A stretch of 40,634 bases of DNA, from contig JAKRSC010000007.1 in the NCBI GenBank assembly GCA_022402565.1, forward strand, positions 1-40,634, in the 5' to 3' direction. Under the pieces are notes generated by a model. It searched no databases. It worked only from the letters and a program-made list of their open reading frames with translations, and was not told the origin of the DNA. The translations under genes and the position numbers were made by a program. Shown piece after piece: positions 23,928 to 32,853 of the stretch; the stretch's first letter is position 1, and each line of letters opens with the position of its first letter. The stretch is from Hydrotalea sp. (GTDB lineage Bacteria > Bacteroidota > Bacteroidia > Chitinophagales > Chitinophagaceae).

Positions 23928-25141
23928 ACAGCAAATTTTGATTTTTTTGTAAAAAAAGCTTTATAAAATCCCCAAAAGGAAGTGGCGGCATTAATGACCC
24001 AATACATAGCTGGATACCAAATCATCCAACCAAAAAGGGAAAACAATCCACGATCATATTTTTTATCAATTAAAAAACTTACAATCGCTTGAATCAAAAA
24101 AACTGATGTAAGTGTAATACCCCAATGAGAAGGGACAAGAAGATTTACTTCAAAAGGGGAAATACCAATTCTGTATAAAATTTCGAGTATTATTACAACA
24201 AACAAAATATTCGCCCATAAAATACTCATTGCATAATCAATAAAGAGTGGTAGCATGCGTAGTCCCGGTCTAGACAATATTTCCCATCCATATGTTCTAA
24301 TAATTTCAGCTCCACCTTTGGCCCAACGTAATCGTTGTTTCCATAATCCTTTTAATGTTTCTGGCATTAGTATCCAGCAAACAGCATTGGGCTGAAACAT
24401 AATAAGCCATCCATTTTTTTGTAAGCGCCACGTTATATCAATATCATCAGTAATCATATCGGTCCTCCAGTACCCAACATCATGCAGTGCCACTTTTTTA
24501 AATGCACAAATCACACCAGATACAGTAAACAAACGAGCTAAATCCATTTGGGAACGCTTAATCAATCCAATTATAGAAGAAAACTCACCTACTTGTAGCT
24601 TTCCCAACAAAGATGATCGGTTTCTAATTCTTGGATTTCCAGTAACTCCTCCAATATTGTTATGCAATAATAACCTTCTTACAAGCCAGGTAACTGAGTT
24701 AGGTTCAAATAATGCATCTCCATCCATACAAACCAAAATATCGCCGTTACTCATTAATGCACCCATTCTTTGCGCTGTTTGCTTTCCTCGGTTTTGCTTT
24801 AAATGAACTACACGAACTTGACTATGCTCATGCGATATCTGATTTAGGATATCGGCTGTATCATCAGTACTTCCATCATTTACCGCAATAATTTCATAAT
24901 GAGGGTAATTAAGATTTAATAAGTAAGAAATAGTTTCTCTTATGTTTTCACTTTCATTATGACAGGGAACAACTATGCTAACAAATGGATAAAAATCGAG
25001 CTTAGGACAATATTCAGGACCTTGAAAATCCTTTTCACTTACATATATAAATAATAATGCACCAAACACCCAAATAACACTCATGATAAATGGATAAGCG
25101 AATATGTATTCAACCAGATAATTGATTACTGGATCATTCAT
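23897..25141 (-). CDS. pgaC: Poly-beta-1,6-N-acetylglucosamine synthase PgaC (GT2)
   Basis: This 414-residue processive family-2 glycosyltransferase polymerises UDP-GlcNAc and moves the chain across the inner membrane. An N-terminal helix (about 10-31) precedes the catalytic domain, and three or more helices follow it. Motifs in order are VSIVVPCHNESENIRETISY, AVNDGSTDDTADI, MDGDALFEPNS (DxD-like), TDDIDITWRLQKNGW and the polymer-binding QRLRWAKGG. All catalytic Asp residues and the Q..RW motif are intact. It overlaps pgaB by 8 bases and pgaD by 31, which indicates tight coupling. Confidence 0.92.
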   Translation of the reverse strand: MNDPVINYLVEYIFAYPFIMSVIWVFGALLFIYVSEKDFQGPEYCPKLDFYPFVSIVVPCHNESENIRETISYLLNLNYPHYEIIAVNDGSTDDTADILNQISHEHSQVRVVHLKQNRGKQTAQRMGALMSNGDILVCMDGDALFEPNSVTWLVRRLLLHNNIGGVTGNPRIRNRSSLLGKLQVGEFSSIIGLIKRSQMDLARLFTVSGVICAFKKVALHDVGYWRTDMITDDIDITWRLQKNGWLIMFQPNAVCWILMPETLKGLWKQRLRWAKGGAEIIRTYGWEILSRPGLRMLPLFIDYAMSILWANILFVVIILEILYRIGISPFEVNLLVPSHWGITLTSVFLIQAIVSFLIDKKYDRGLFSLFGWMIWYPAMYWVINAATSFWGFYKAFFTKKSKFAVWTSPDRGLK

Positions 25142-26873
25142 GATGTACTAGTGCTTTGTCTTTTGTGTTTATAAAGTGGTTTAGCCGACTATCTAAAAAA
25201 CCATCAGCAGTTTTAAAAAAGTAACTAAAAATTCCTTCTGAAAACAATTCGTTTAATAACCTTTTCATTTCATTTTCAGAATATTGAGGCAACAATAATT
25301 GAATTCGATTGATGTCTTGATATTTAATTTGCAACGCACTAATGTAATTTCGAAGAACCCTAGGATCTTGCACCGAACTACCATCAACAATTATCCCAGA
25401 AAAATAAAACAATAATGTATTCAACATACCCGTATCAGTAAGAATATGACTTTTGTTAATTGGTATTTTTAAGAAGACATGTACATCGGGCTGAAGACTC
25501 ACAAATGATTCTATCATTTGTAACTCAATAAGGCTGTTATAATACCTACGTAAATAATTTTTTCTATTGCTTGCCTGCAAAATGGAGTTAGTGAATACTG
25601 ATGAAGGTCTTTCTTGCAAGGTGTTTTTAAATAAGTCAAGTATCTCATGACTCTCTACAATGAGAGCCCTTACAGGCGCTTGCATGCCTACTTGCTCCCA
25701 AAATGACTTCCAGTTATTTGGTTGAATTAAATTTTTCATTTGAGCTGCATCAATGTGTAATGCAACTTGAGCTCCAATTCTTGTTTGTATTTGCCAAATT
25801 AACCTGAAAAGATGATTGAACTGATAGGGTAAGTAAGAGTTAGCAAAATACACAGATTGACTATCAGCCAATATAGGTATAACAACTGTATTTGAACCTA
25901 CTCGTTCTAGCTGTTTAAGCAAACTGCCTAGCTTATTTTCATTCGCTGAATCTGAATTTGATAATACATCAGAAGATCTTAAAAAAATGCCTCTACTGGG
26001 CTGTAATGGATCTGTATCTTCTTTTAAATAGTCTCTTAATTGTGCTACTGTACCAGAGTTATTGATGTAAAATCTATTAATATTAGTTGATGTATCAAAA
26101 GAATAGTTTGCAACTCCTGTTAAATTAAAACTATAAGTAAATCCAACTTCTTGAGCAATTCTTGTAACAGTACTGTTGTATCTCCCGTATGGCCAAACAA
26201 TACAAGGAATGAATTTTTTTAGTTTTAACTCCAACAATTGTTTACTTCTTTTCAAATCGGTTCGAATTCTCTCCTCATATTCAAGTGCAGTTTCAAATCT
26301 TGTCCTAACAGAATCGAACTGAATGGTAGTGGCTGCTGGAGAGAAAGTACCTTGCTTATTGGCTCTTACAGATTTATGTAAATCGAAAGAATGTGAAACA
26401 AATTCAACCAAGCCACTTTCTTCCATCTCATTGATTTGTGCCCATGTTAGGAAATGACTTCTTGGTACTTGCTGCTCTGGAGTATACCAAATACTATCTA
26501 CCTGTTCCTGTTGGAAAGTTCCAACCAACGCAACTACAGCCTTAAAATTGTATAGCTTTAATAAAGGATATACATATTTATAAAAACTTGAATACCCATC
26601 ATCAAAACTTAGAATGACCTGTTTTTGGGTGGTATATAATTTACCTTCAATAATGTCTTGTACTGAAATGGTTTGATACTTTTCTTTTTTGAGCCATTCA
26701 AAGTGTAACACCAAGTTTTTTACAGAAATATCATCCAATCTTACACTGTCGTCATTTGCAACAACATTATGATAACACAAAACTTGATATTGTTTTTGAG
26801 CATACCCACTGAAAGAAGTGAATAAAATAAAAAACAACAAACATGTATGGTATTTAAAATTTCGCATTGACAC
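25134..26873 (-). CDS. pgaB: PgaB-like poly-GlcNAc deacetylase
   Basis: This 579-residue two-domain protein is related to PgaB, which partly de-N-acetylates poly-GlcNAc in the periplasm for export. The N-terminal carbohydrate-esterase-4 domain has the metal and base residues FDDGYSSFYKYVYPLL and VEFVSHSFDLHK, and CIVWPYGRYNS. A second TIM-barrel-like domain begins near residue 295 (RGIFLRSSDVL). It is shorter and more divergent than the E. coli hydrolase domain (about 670 residues in total there), so its glycosidase activity is uncertain. The start MSMRNF or the third-codon MRNF gives a cleavable signal ending near YAQ; no lipobox is seen, unlike E. coli PgaB. Confidence 0.85.
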   Translation of the reverse strand: MSMRNFKYHTCLLFFILFTSFSGYAQKQYQVLCYHNVVANDDSVRLDDISVKNLVLHFEWLKKEKYQTISVQDIIEGKLYTTQKQVILSFDDGYSSFYKYVYPLLKLYNFKAVVALVGTFQQEQVDSIWYTPEQQVPRSHFLTWAQINEMEESGLVEFVSHSFDLHKSVRANKQGTFSPAATTIQFDSVRTRFETALEYEERIRTDLKRSKQLLELKLKKFIPCIVWPYGRYNSTVTRIAQEVGFTYSFNLTGVANYSFDTSTNINRFYINNSGTVAQLRDYLKEDTDPLQPSRGIFLRSSDVLSNSDSANENKLGSLLKQLERVGSNTVVIPILADSQSVYFANSYLPYQFNHLFRLIWQIQTRIGAQVALHIDAAQMKNLIQPNNWKSFWEQVGMQAPVRALIVESHEILDLFKNTLQERPSSVFTNSILQASNRKNYLRRYYNSLIELQMIESFVSLQPDVHVFLKIPINKSHILTDTGMLNTLLFYFSGIIVDGSSVQDPRVLRNYISALQIKYQDINRIQLLLPQYSENEMKRLLNELFSEGIFSYFFKTADGFLDSRLNHFINTKDKALVHHE

Positions 26874-29166
26874 CTATATCTATGTGAAAATATGGTTCTT
26901 TATTTCCGTCAAACAACCTATTGCCGCCAGTTCCACGCAACCAAATTGACTTAGTGTAACTTAACTGTAATTCTTGTTTGTAAGTTACACCACCTATAAG
27001 TCCTCCTGCAAAGTTTTTTTGTTGGTAATAAGCAGTTGACAATTGTAAGGAGTGTGAATAAGAAAACTCATACCGCCGCATAATAGTATGGTCCATCTTT
27101 AATGAAAGTTCAGTGGAAAAATCTCTTAAGGGACTGAAGTAAGTTACATTATTACTGCGGTTATTACTAGTATATAATTGTCCAACCCCTATTATTTGGA
27201 ATGCTGAATGGTGATAGATCTTTCCTTCAAAAGTTGCAATCCACGCATTACGGATATTGTTGTCTGTAAAGTTGAAACGATCATATTGAACTGAAGTTCG
27301 AATCAATTCATTAGGTCGATATGTATAAGCAAGCCCATACTGATTCGCTGTTATACCATAAAACAAGCCTCTAAGTGGTTGCTGTTCTGAAAGTCTCTGC
27401 AGGCTAGCAAAAATCGTATGTTTATTAGCAAAAAAATAAGAAGCATCTAAGCTAAAACCCACTTCGTTTTCTCCAAAACGGTTAAAAATAGTCTGAGCCC
27501 TTGCTTCAAAATTATTTTTCTTGAACTGCACACCTGCTCTGTATTTTGTCAACAAAATTTCGCCCTCTGGTATTTCTGCAAAGTTTTGCTGAGTACTTGC
27601 TAAAATCTTCCAATTATAATGAATAGGTTTACTCGCATAATTCATACCCCAAGAATATCCATGTCCATTTTGAATCAATCCGTATGTATTTGAAAATCCC
27701 CCTACGAATTCTATGGTGTGCATATTAAATTCTTTCCATTCTTTCTCTAATCGTTTAGTAGTAGCACTATATGGAAATTCATTTTTAAGATGTAATAGTA
27801 CACTATCTGTTTGCCGGTATCTGTTCTGAGCGAAATAATTCCCTGCTACATTATAAAATAGACCGGCATCATTCCGATTATTCCACAATGCCGTTTTATA
27901 CGCTTTCGCTGCTTTATGATGATGTCCTTTTGCATCTAGGATATTGCCCTTAATTTGAAATAAGCCAAAGTCTAAAGGCATTTTAACCATAAGAGTATCT
28001 AGTAAGGATAATGCAGATTTGAAATATCCGCCATAGTATAAAACTTTGGCTTTTTGTATAGTTAGATATAGTTTATCATAGTTAGGCACATCCAGCGGCT
28101 TACCTTTCCGAATTACAAAATTGGGCTGCTTGCTTATCAGCGAATCCAGTAGTTGAGTAGCTTGTTCATATTTATTCAAATCGCTTAATACGTAAGTGTA
28201 TTGTATATATGGATCAATCTCTATAGATGGACTTGCTAGAATCGTTTCAAAGAGGTTCCTAGCATCATGAATTTGTCTTCCCTCTAAAGCAGCCGTTGCA
28301 GCCATTAGTTGTATATACAGGGGTTTTTCACCAATAATACTTTTATAAACAGAGAAAGCAGGATTATATTCACCCATATTATACAAAGCATTCAACTTAT
28401 CATATAAGACCCTAGCGGAATCGGTGCGTTGTAAAGAACGACTCATTAATATCCTGTCAATTTGAATCAGAGCATTTTTTGAAAACTCGTACTTCTCAGT
28501 TTCATTTAGTGCCGATTGATTGGCCCATAATAGCCACAACCTTGCTTCCATGAAATATAATAGCGTTGTATCTATTTGTTGTAATTGCAAGGAATGAATA
28601 CGAATCCACTCTTTTGCTGCCTGAAATGCATTGAGCTTATTAAACGCTTCAAGTACGTCATTGTAAGCTTGTTTCCTATTAAATCTAAATAACAGTTGCT
28701 CAGCAGCTTCCTTATATAACAACCAATCATTATTTGCAGAAGCTAATATCATAGAAACATCATAATACAACTCATCTTCTGGTTTCAACTGTGCTAGTAA
28801 ACTAGTAGCATCTTTTAATTGATTATCATAAGTTAAGAATTGAACCTTTTTGAGGTTCCAATAATAAGATCGTGGATTTCTTTTTAGCTCCCAATCGCAT
28901 ATAGTCAGTGCTAACTTAGATTTTCCAACCTCTTTACAAGCTACAAGTAGTTCACCATGTAGTTTGTCTGAATAATGATGCATTTGTGAACTGTCATACA
29001 ACTGTAGAGCCCGGGAATAATTTGCAGCTCGCAGCAAGTCCAGTATACTTGCTTCATGAGTAGCTGTAATAGAATCCTTTTGATGCTGAGCATTCATTGT
29101 AGTATAACTCATTATCAAAAACAAAAAAAATAGACTGGCTTTCAGCATAAATAGCAGAGAAAACAA
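26854..29166 (-). CDS. pgaA: PgaA-like TPR and beta-barrel poly-GlcNAc export porin
   Basis: This 770-residue protein has a signal peptide, a superhelical TPR region (about 30-480; for example AKAYKTALWNNRNDAGLFYN) and a C-terminal beta barrel from about residue 490. The barrel has alternating aromatic strands such as WKILASTQQNF and NQYGLAYTYRPNELIRTSVQ and ends in the barrel-type NAKF. It matches PgaA, which binds de-acetylated poly-GlcNAc on its TPRs and passes it through the outer membrane. It is first in the operon and overlaps pgaB by 20 bases. The second Met (MLKASLFF) is an alternative start giving a tidier signal peptide. Confidence 0.85.
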   Translation of the reverse strand: MFSLLFMLKASLFFLFLIMSYTTMNAQHQKDSITATHEASILDLLRAANYSRALQLYDSSQMHHYSDKLHGELLVACKEVGKSKLALTICDWELKRNPRSYYWNLKKVQFLTYDNQLKDATSLLAQLKPEDELYYDVSMILASANNDWLLYKEAAEQLLFRFNRKQAYNDVLEAFNKLNAFQAAKEWIRIHSLQLQQIDTTLLYFMEARLWLLWANQSALNETEKYEFSKNALIQIDRILMSRSLQRTDSARVLYDKLNALYNMGEYNPAFSVYKSIIGEKPLYIQLMAATAALEGRQIHDARNLFETILASPSIEIDPYIQYTYVLSDLNKYEQATQLLDSLISKQPNFVIRKGKPLDVPNYDKLYLTIQKAKVLYYGGYFKSALSLLDTLMVKMPLDFGLFQIKGNILDAKGHHHKAAKAYKTALWNNRNDAGLFYNVAGNYFAQNRYRQTDSVLLHLKNEFPYSATTKRLEKEWKEFNMHTIEFVGGFSNTYGLIQNGHGYSWGMNYASKPIHYNWKILASTQQNFAEIPEGEILLTKYRAGVQFKKNNFEARAQTIFNRFGENEVGFSLDASYFFANKHTIFASLQRLSEQQPLRGLFYGITANQYGLAYTYRPNELIRTSVQYDRFNFTDNNIRNAWIATFEGKIYHHSAFQIIGVGQLYTSNNRSNNVTYFSPLRDFSTELSLKMDHTIMRRYEFSYSHSLQLSTAYYQQKNFAGGLIGGVTYKQELQLSYTKSIWLRGTGGNRLFDGNKEPYFHIDIGVNAKF

Positions 29167-29215
29167 CTCTTTTGTTACGAGTGGTTATGTTAAGATATTA
29201 AAGAATTCAACACAA

Positions 29216-29229
29216 ATCATTTTTATGAT
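29216..29229. promoter_or_regulatory. Small palindrome upstream of the pga operon
   Basis: ATCAT and ATGAT arms surround TTTT in the 85-base gap between the acyltransferase stop and pgaA. The architecture (short arms around four A/T) recalls the palindrome at umuD, but the arm bases differ. It may be an operator for pga or chance. Confidence 0.2.
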
Positions 29230-29251
29230 ATTTCTACTCAAACAAACATTT

Positions 29252-29803
29252 CTATATACCCTTTTCAGGGAATTTACCCTTTACAGTTGCAAACCAAGAG
29301 ACAACTTGCCTAATTTCTTCCTCTATATCTTCTCCCATCCACTTTGGCTCAGAAAAGTAAATTCGTTTCTTTCCATAATCAAGCGCTGCAAATACAACAG
29401 GAATATTTGCTTGTAGAGCAATATGATAAAAGCCTGTTCTGAGCTTTTCAACTTTTTTTCTTGTTCCTTCTGGCGATAAGGCAATCATCCAATGTGGATG
29501 CTCTTTTAAAAGAGTCACTACTTGTTCCACCATGCCTTGTTTTGAAAAACGATCTACGGGCGTTCCTCCTAACCACCTAAACCACCACCCAAAGGGACCA
29601 TCAAACAATTCCTTTTTTCCTAAAAAGTGAACACGATCTAATCTCAACACACTTCGAACTGCCAATCCATATACAAAATCCCAGCCAGAAGTATGTGGAG
29701 CAACTAGAATAACTGCTTGTGGTAAATGATGCGGAAAATTTTGCTCAATATGCCAGCCTTTACTGTGCAAGAATAACTTCCAAAATAAAGTGGATAAAGA
29801 CAT
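29252..29803 (-). CDS. 1-acylglycerol-phosphate acyltransferase-like protein (PlsC family)
   Basis: This 183-residue acyltransferase has the HxxxxD motif in VAPHTSGWDF and the second motif in SPEGTRKKVEKL. These two blocks bind acyl donor and acceptor phosphate in PlsC-type enzymes. The shorter start MSLSTLFWK at 29803 is preferred: it leaves 26 bases after the preceding stop, whereas the ATG at 29902 would overlap that gene by 73 bases. The subtype with HTSGWD and a compact length is often annotated simply as glycerol acyltransferase. Its place behind a phytol-kinase-like gene raises the possibility that it acylates a prenyl alcohol or lipid head group, but ordinary phospholipid synthesis is the safer reading. 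Confidence 0.8.
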   Translation of the reverse strand: MSLSTLFWKLFLHSKGWHIEQNFPHHLPQAVILVAPHTSGWDFVYGLAVRSVLRLDRVHFLGKKELFDGPFGWWFRWLGGTPVDRFSKQGMVEQVVTLLKEHPHWMIALSPEGTRKKVEKLRTGFYHIALQANIPVVFAALDYGKKRIYFSEPKWMGEDIEEEIRQVVSWFATVKGKFPEKGI

Positions 29804-29829
29804 AGGCGGTGCATCGTTCAAATTTAAAA

Positions 29830-31227
29830 TTACAAGATGAAAATGAAATAAAGTAAATAAGCTAACAACATAGTAAGTGCATTGCTTAGAAAGTTCACCC
29901 AATGATTATCGAGCCAAACTATCCCTTTCTCTAATTTTAAATTTTCATCTTGACTGGAGGTTTCTGTTAATACATGTCCCTTCTTCCACAAAGCCTGCCA
30001 TTTGCTTCCTATAAAACTATCAACCAACATACCTATCATACCTACTGCTACGACTAAAAAAAGTTGTATTGTAGTAACGGGAAGGAGAAAATACAAACAA
30101 GCAGCAAGTAGCAACAGAGCAACCAGTCCACCCAAAGTACCTGCAATTGAAACACCTCCCGATAAACCTGATTGCATTTTACGAAAATTGGTAATGTTAT
30201 ATGTTTTTCCACCTATTGCCGTACCCACTTCGCTGCTAACTGTATCACAAATACTAATAGCAAAAGAACACCATGCAAAAACCTGCCAATGAAATTGATC
30301 CGTTAATCCATACAACATATACAAAATCACTCCTAACCAGCCATTTGCAAATACCTGTTGAGCCGTTCTTTGATCCGAAGAATGGGCTTTATGAAATATT
30401 CTTCCAGCAATAGATCCTGCAACTAGGAGAAAGACTGGTGCAGATAATGCTATCCAGCCACCACTCATCCACAAAACAGCAGCTACCCATACCGCTGCCC
30501 ACCATCCACTTTCATTCAACCACTTCTTATGAATAACCCACCATCCAAGAAAAATAAATATACAAGCCGCTGCTATCATCCAAACCCAAGAACCAAGATA
30601 AGTTGTTCGCAGAATGAGCAATATCCATCCAACAGTAAAAATGGGAATAAAAAAATTGTCGCTGCCTCTCCATGAAAACAATTCTGTTAAAGTAGGAATG
30701 AATGCAAGTAAACCCCACCAACCAATATGAAGATCTGGAAATCGAATTGCCATACATATAGATGCAGAAATAAAAAAGGCAGCAGCACCTTGGTAGGACT
30801 TTGATTCAGATAAAAAAATATACTTAGGCGACCCCCATCTTCTACCCACCCATCCTGCACTCGCATCACTTACAGCTAAGACCCAAGCTGCAGTTGCAAC
30901 CATAAATGCAGGAACACCCATCAGCAACAATCCTCCTAGTGCAATAGGAAATAAAGCAATGCCGTAAGATGACTCTTGTTGTAACCACCACTTGAACTTA
31001 AAAAGTACAACTAAGAGTAACAAACCCATTACAACAAGTGTAATTCCAAGAATAAAAATGTCTTGATCTCTGTCTATAATCCATGCCGTAGTTCCTATTG
31101 CAATAATGTGTAAGAGCTTTCTTCCTGTAAAATAGGGTAACCAATTTTTTCGAATGGCCAGTTCAATGAGAATAGTAACCACTAAAATAGCAGCCCCAGC
31201 CAAAGAAAATAGAAGAAATGACGACAT
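29830..31227 (-). CDS. Fused phytol-kinase-like and DUF92 (VTE6-like) membrane protein
   Basis: This 465-residue polytopic protein appears to join two families. Residues 1 to about 215 look like the CTP-dependent phytol/dolichol kinase group: GRKLLHIIAIGTTAW, AVSDASAGWVGRRWG and ESKSYQGAAAFF hold the basic, Asp and Lys-Ser residues. Residues about 275-440 look like DUF92, the family of plant VTE6 (phytyl-phosphate kinase): FANGWLGVILYMLYG, CDTVSSEVGTAIGGKTYNIT, SGGVSIAGTLGG, VGMIGMLVDSFIGSKWQ. VTE5 and VTE6 in sequence turn phytol into phytyl diphosphate. One protein could thus do both steps at the inner membrane. It is divergent, by 28 bases, from a methyltransferase and an HPT-like prenyltransferase. 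Confidence 0.78.
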   Translation of the reverse strand: MSSFLLFSLAGAAILVVTILIELAIRKNWLPYFTGRKLLHIIAIGTTAWIIDRDQDIFILGITLVVMGLLLLVVLFKFKWWLQQESSYGIALFPIALGGLLLMGVPAFMVATAAWVLAVSDASAGWVGRRWGSPKYIFLSESKSYQGAAAFFISASICMAIRFPDLHIGWWGLLAFIPTLTELFSWRGSDNFFIPIFTVGWILLILRTTYLGSWVWMIAAACIFIFLGWWVIHKKWLNESGWWAAVWVAAVLWMSGGWIALSAPVFLLVAGSIAGRIFHKAHSSDQRTAQQVFANGWLGVILYMLYGLTDQFHWQVFAWCSFAISICDTVSSEVGTAIGGKTYNITNFRKMQSGLSGGVSIAGTLGGLVALLLLAACLYFLLPVTTIQLFLVVAVGMIGMLVDSFIGSKWQALWKKGHVLTETSSQDENLKLEKGIVWLDNHWVNFLSNALTMLLAYLLYFIFIL

Positions 31228-31255
31228 GCAATAGAATAATGCATAAATTAACCAA

Positions 31256-31987
31256 ATGTTTGTGAAAGAATTAGAAGATTATTCTTGGTTTCCCTCGTTT
31301 TTGAGAAAAATGCAATTGGAGTATGTTGGCTGGATCAGTGTTCAACTCAAACTATATACACCCGTATTAGCATTAATGCAAAGATTTTCTTCATCAACCT
31401 GGCATGACCTTGCAAGTGGAAGTGGATGGCCTGCTTATTATTTAAGAAAGAAGAGTAACAACACAATACAGTATACTTTGAGTGACTTATATCCGAATTC
31501 GCTTTCTGATGAAGTCAAAAATCACCTCAGAACTCAAATAAAACAGGTAGACTTAACTACGTTCATTCCAATAGCAGGCGAACAGTACAGTATGTTCAAT
31601 GCATTTCACCATTTTAATAATGCCCAACAAAGAAAGTTCATTGAAAAAATGAAAGATGCACGTGCGAGTTGCTTGATTGTTGAAGTGCTTGAACCTTCCT
31701 GGATCAGCTTTATACAAGTTACATTAGCTGCCTTTCTTCTTCAACCGCTCACAGCTTGGGCAATACAACCTTTTTCAATCGTTCGTATTTTAACCACCTA
31801 TCTCCTCCCAATTCAATTATTGACTGTTGCATGGGATGGATGGTTATCTGTCTTTAAAAGTAAATCGATACATCAATACCAACATCTTTTTAACGACCTT
31901 GCAAACGAACAATTTACAATTGAAGTAAAAAGAATTCAACAGTTACAGGGAAACCTTGTTGTTATCATTGCACAATCAAAATCATAA
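31256..31987 (+). CDS. Class I SAM-dependent methyltransferase-like protein
   Basis: This 243-residue protein has a class I fold start. Motif I is HDLASGSGWPAYYL (about 50-63), the acidic motif II is TLSDLYPN, then VDLTTF and MFNAFHHFNNAQQRKFIEKM. The C-terminal half has long hydrophobic stretches (WISFIQVTLAAFLL, TTYLLPIQLLTVAWDGWLS), so it is probably membrane-associated, as expected for an enzyme acting on a lipid quinol. Its stop overlaps the ubiA-like start (ATGA), so it should be co-translated with the prenyltransferase. A role like VTE3 or UbiE, methylating the prenylated ring, is inferred from context only; sequence does not show the substrate. Confidence 0.7.
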   Translation: MFVKELEDYSWFPSFLRKMQLEYVGWISVQLKLYTPVLALMQRFSSSTWHDLASGSGWPAYYLRKKSNNTIQYTLSDLYPNSLSDEVKNHLRTQIKQVDLTTFIPIAGEQYSMFNAFHHFNNAQQRKFIEKMKDARASCLIVEVLEPSWISFIQVTLAAFLLQPLTAWAIQPFSIVRILTTYLLPIQLLTVAWDGWLSVFKSKSIHQYQHLFNDLANEQFTIEVKRIQQLQGNLVVIIAQSKS

Positions 31988-32853
31988 TGACACTACATAC
32001 ACTTTGGAAATTTAGTCGCCCTCATACAATTATAGGTTCAATAGTGAGCATATTTGTATTGTTTCTTTTACAAGGAGGCAGCTTAACAAATCATTGGATA
32101 ATTTTAGTTGCAACACTCATCTCGGCTTTGGGTTGTAATGTATGTATAACTGGACTGAATCAGGTAGTTGATGTTGAGCTGGATAAAATTAATAAACCAG
32201 AATTGCCCATTGCTGCTGGTACCCTAGATATTCAAACCGCTAAGAACATTGTTTTAACAAGTGGAATTATTGCAGTTGGCGTTGCAGCTATTTTACATTG
32301 GGTCTTGTTATTACTCATTCTGGTGATTCTTATATTAGGAATCGCCTATTCTGTTCCACCTATTCAACTCAAGCAACACCATGTGCCGGCAGCATTGGCT
32401 ATTACTATTGTAAGAGGGGTATTGGTGAATATTGGAATGGCTGTTCATTTTGCTGGTATGCTACAAGGTGAGATAGAAATAAAACCTGTAATTTATCCGC
32501 TGACCATTTTTATTTCAGCTTTTAGTCTGGCCATTGCTTGGTACAAAGATTTACCCGATAGAGCTGGAGATGCTCATTTTGGATTTAGAACATTTCCTTT
32601 ATTGTATTCTCCAAAAGTAGCTTTGTATACAGGTGCATTTTTTGTACTTGCAGCATATAGCTGGTGTATTTATTGGAGTTACCAGGCAGCACAAACCTTT
32701 TTAATGTACAGCCTACTTATTTTAAGTATTGCATTTATACTGCATCTTCAAACTGTACGACTACAAGAGCAGAAAAGCATCAAAAAATTCTATCAAATAT
32801 TTTGGGTGTTCTTTTTTGCTACTTATCTAAGTTTTCTTTGGGTACTGTATTAA
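31987..32853 (+). CDS. UbiA-superfamily prenyltransferase, homogentisate-phytyltransferase-like
   Basis: This 288-residue polytopic membrane prenyltransferase has about eight to nine helices. WKFSRPHTIIGSIVSIF opens the protein in the style of homogentisate phytyltransferases (VTE2/HPT). The first Asp-rich motif is NQVVDVELDKINKPELPIAA, very near the HPT form NQ..D.EIDKINKP.LP.A.G. The second is WYKDLPDRAGDAHFGFRTF, like KDIPD..GD. These motifs bind the Mg-diphosphate of the prenyl donor. UbiA, MenA and COX10 types differ at these blocks. It lies after the methyltransferase and opposite the phytol-kinase-like fusion. Its last 4 bases overlap the convergent lpxD. The donor and the aromatic acceptor are unknown. 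Confidence 0.82.
   Translation: MTLHTLWKFSRPHTIIGSIVSIFVLFLLQGGSLTNHWIILVATLISALGCNVCITGLNQVVDVELDKINKPELPIAAGTLDIQTAKNIVLTSGIIAVGVAAILHWVLLLLILVILILGIAYSVPPIQLKQHHVPAALAITIVRGVLVNIGMAVHFAGMLQGEIEIKPVIYPLTIFISAFSLAIAWYKDLPDRAGDAHFGFRTFPLLYSPKVALYTGAFFVLAAYSWCIYWSYQAAQTFLMYSLLILSIAFILHLQTVRLQEQKSIKKFYQIFWVFFFATYLSFLWVLY

Noticed and set aside
29804-29902. Longer N-terminus for the acyltransferase
   Set aside because: It would overlap the end of the DUF92 fusion gene by 73 bases, and the added residues have no family match. The ATG at 29803 fits family length and spacing.
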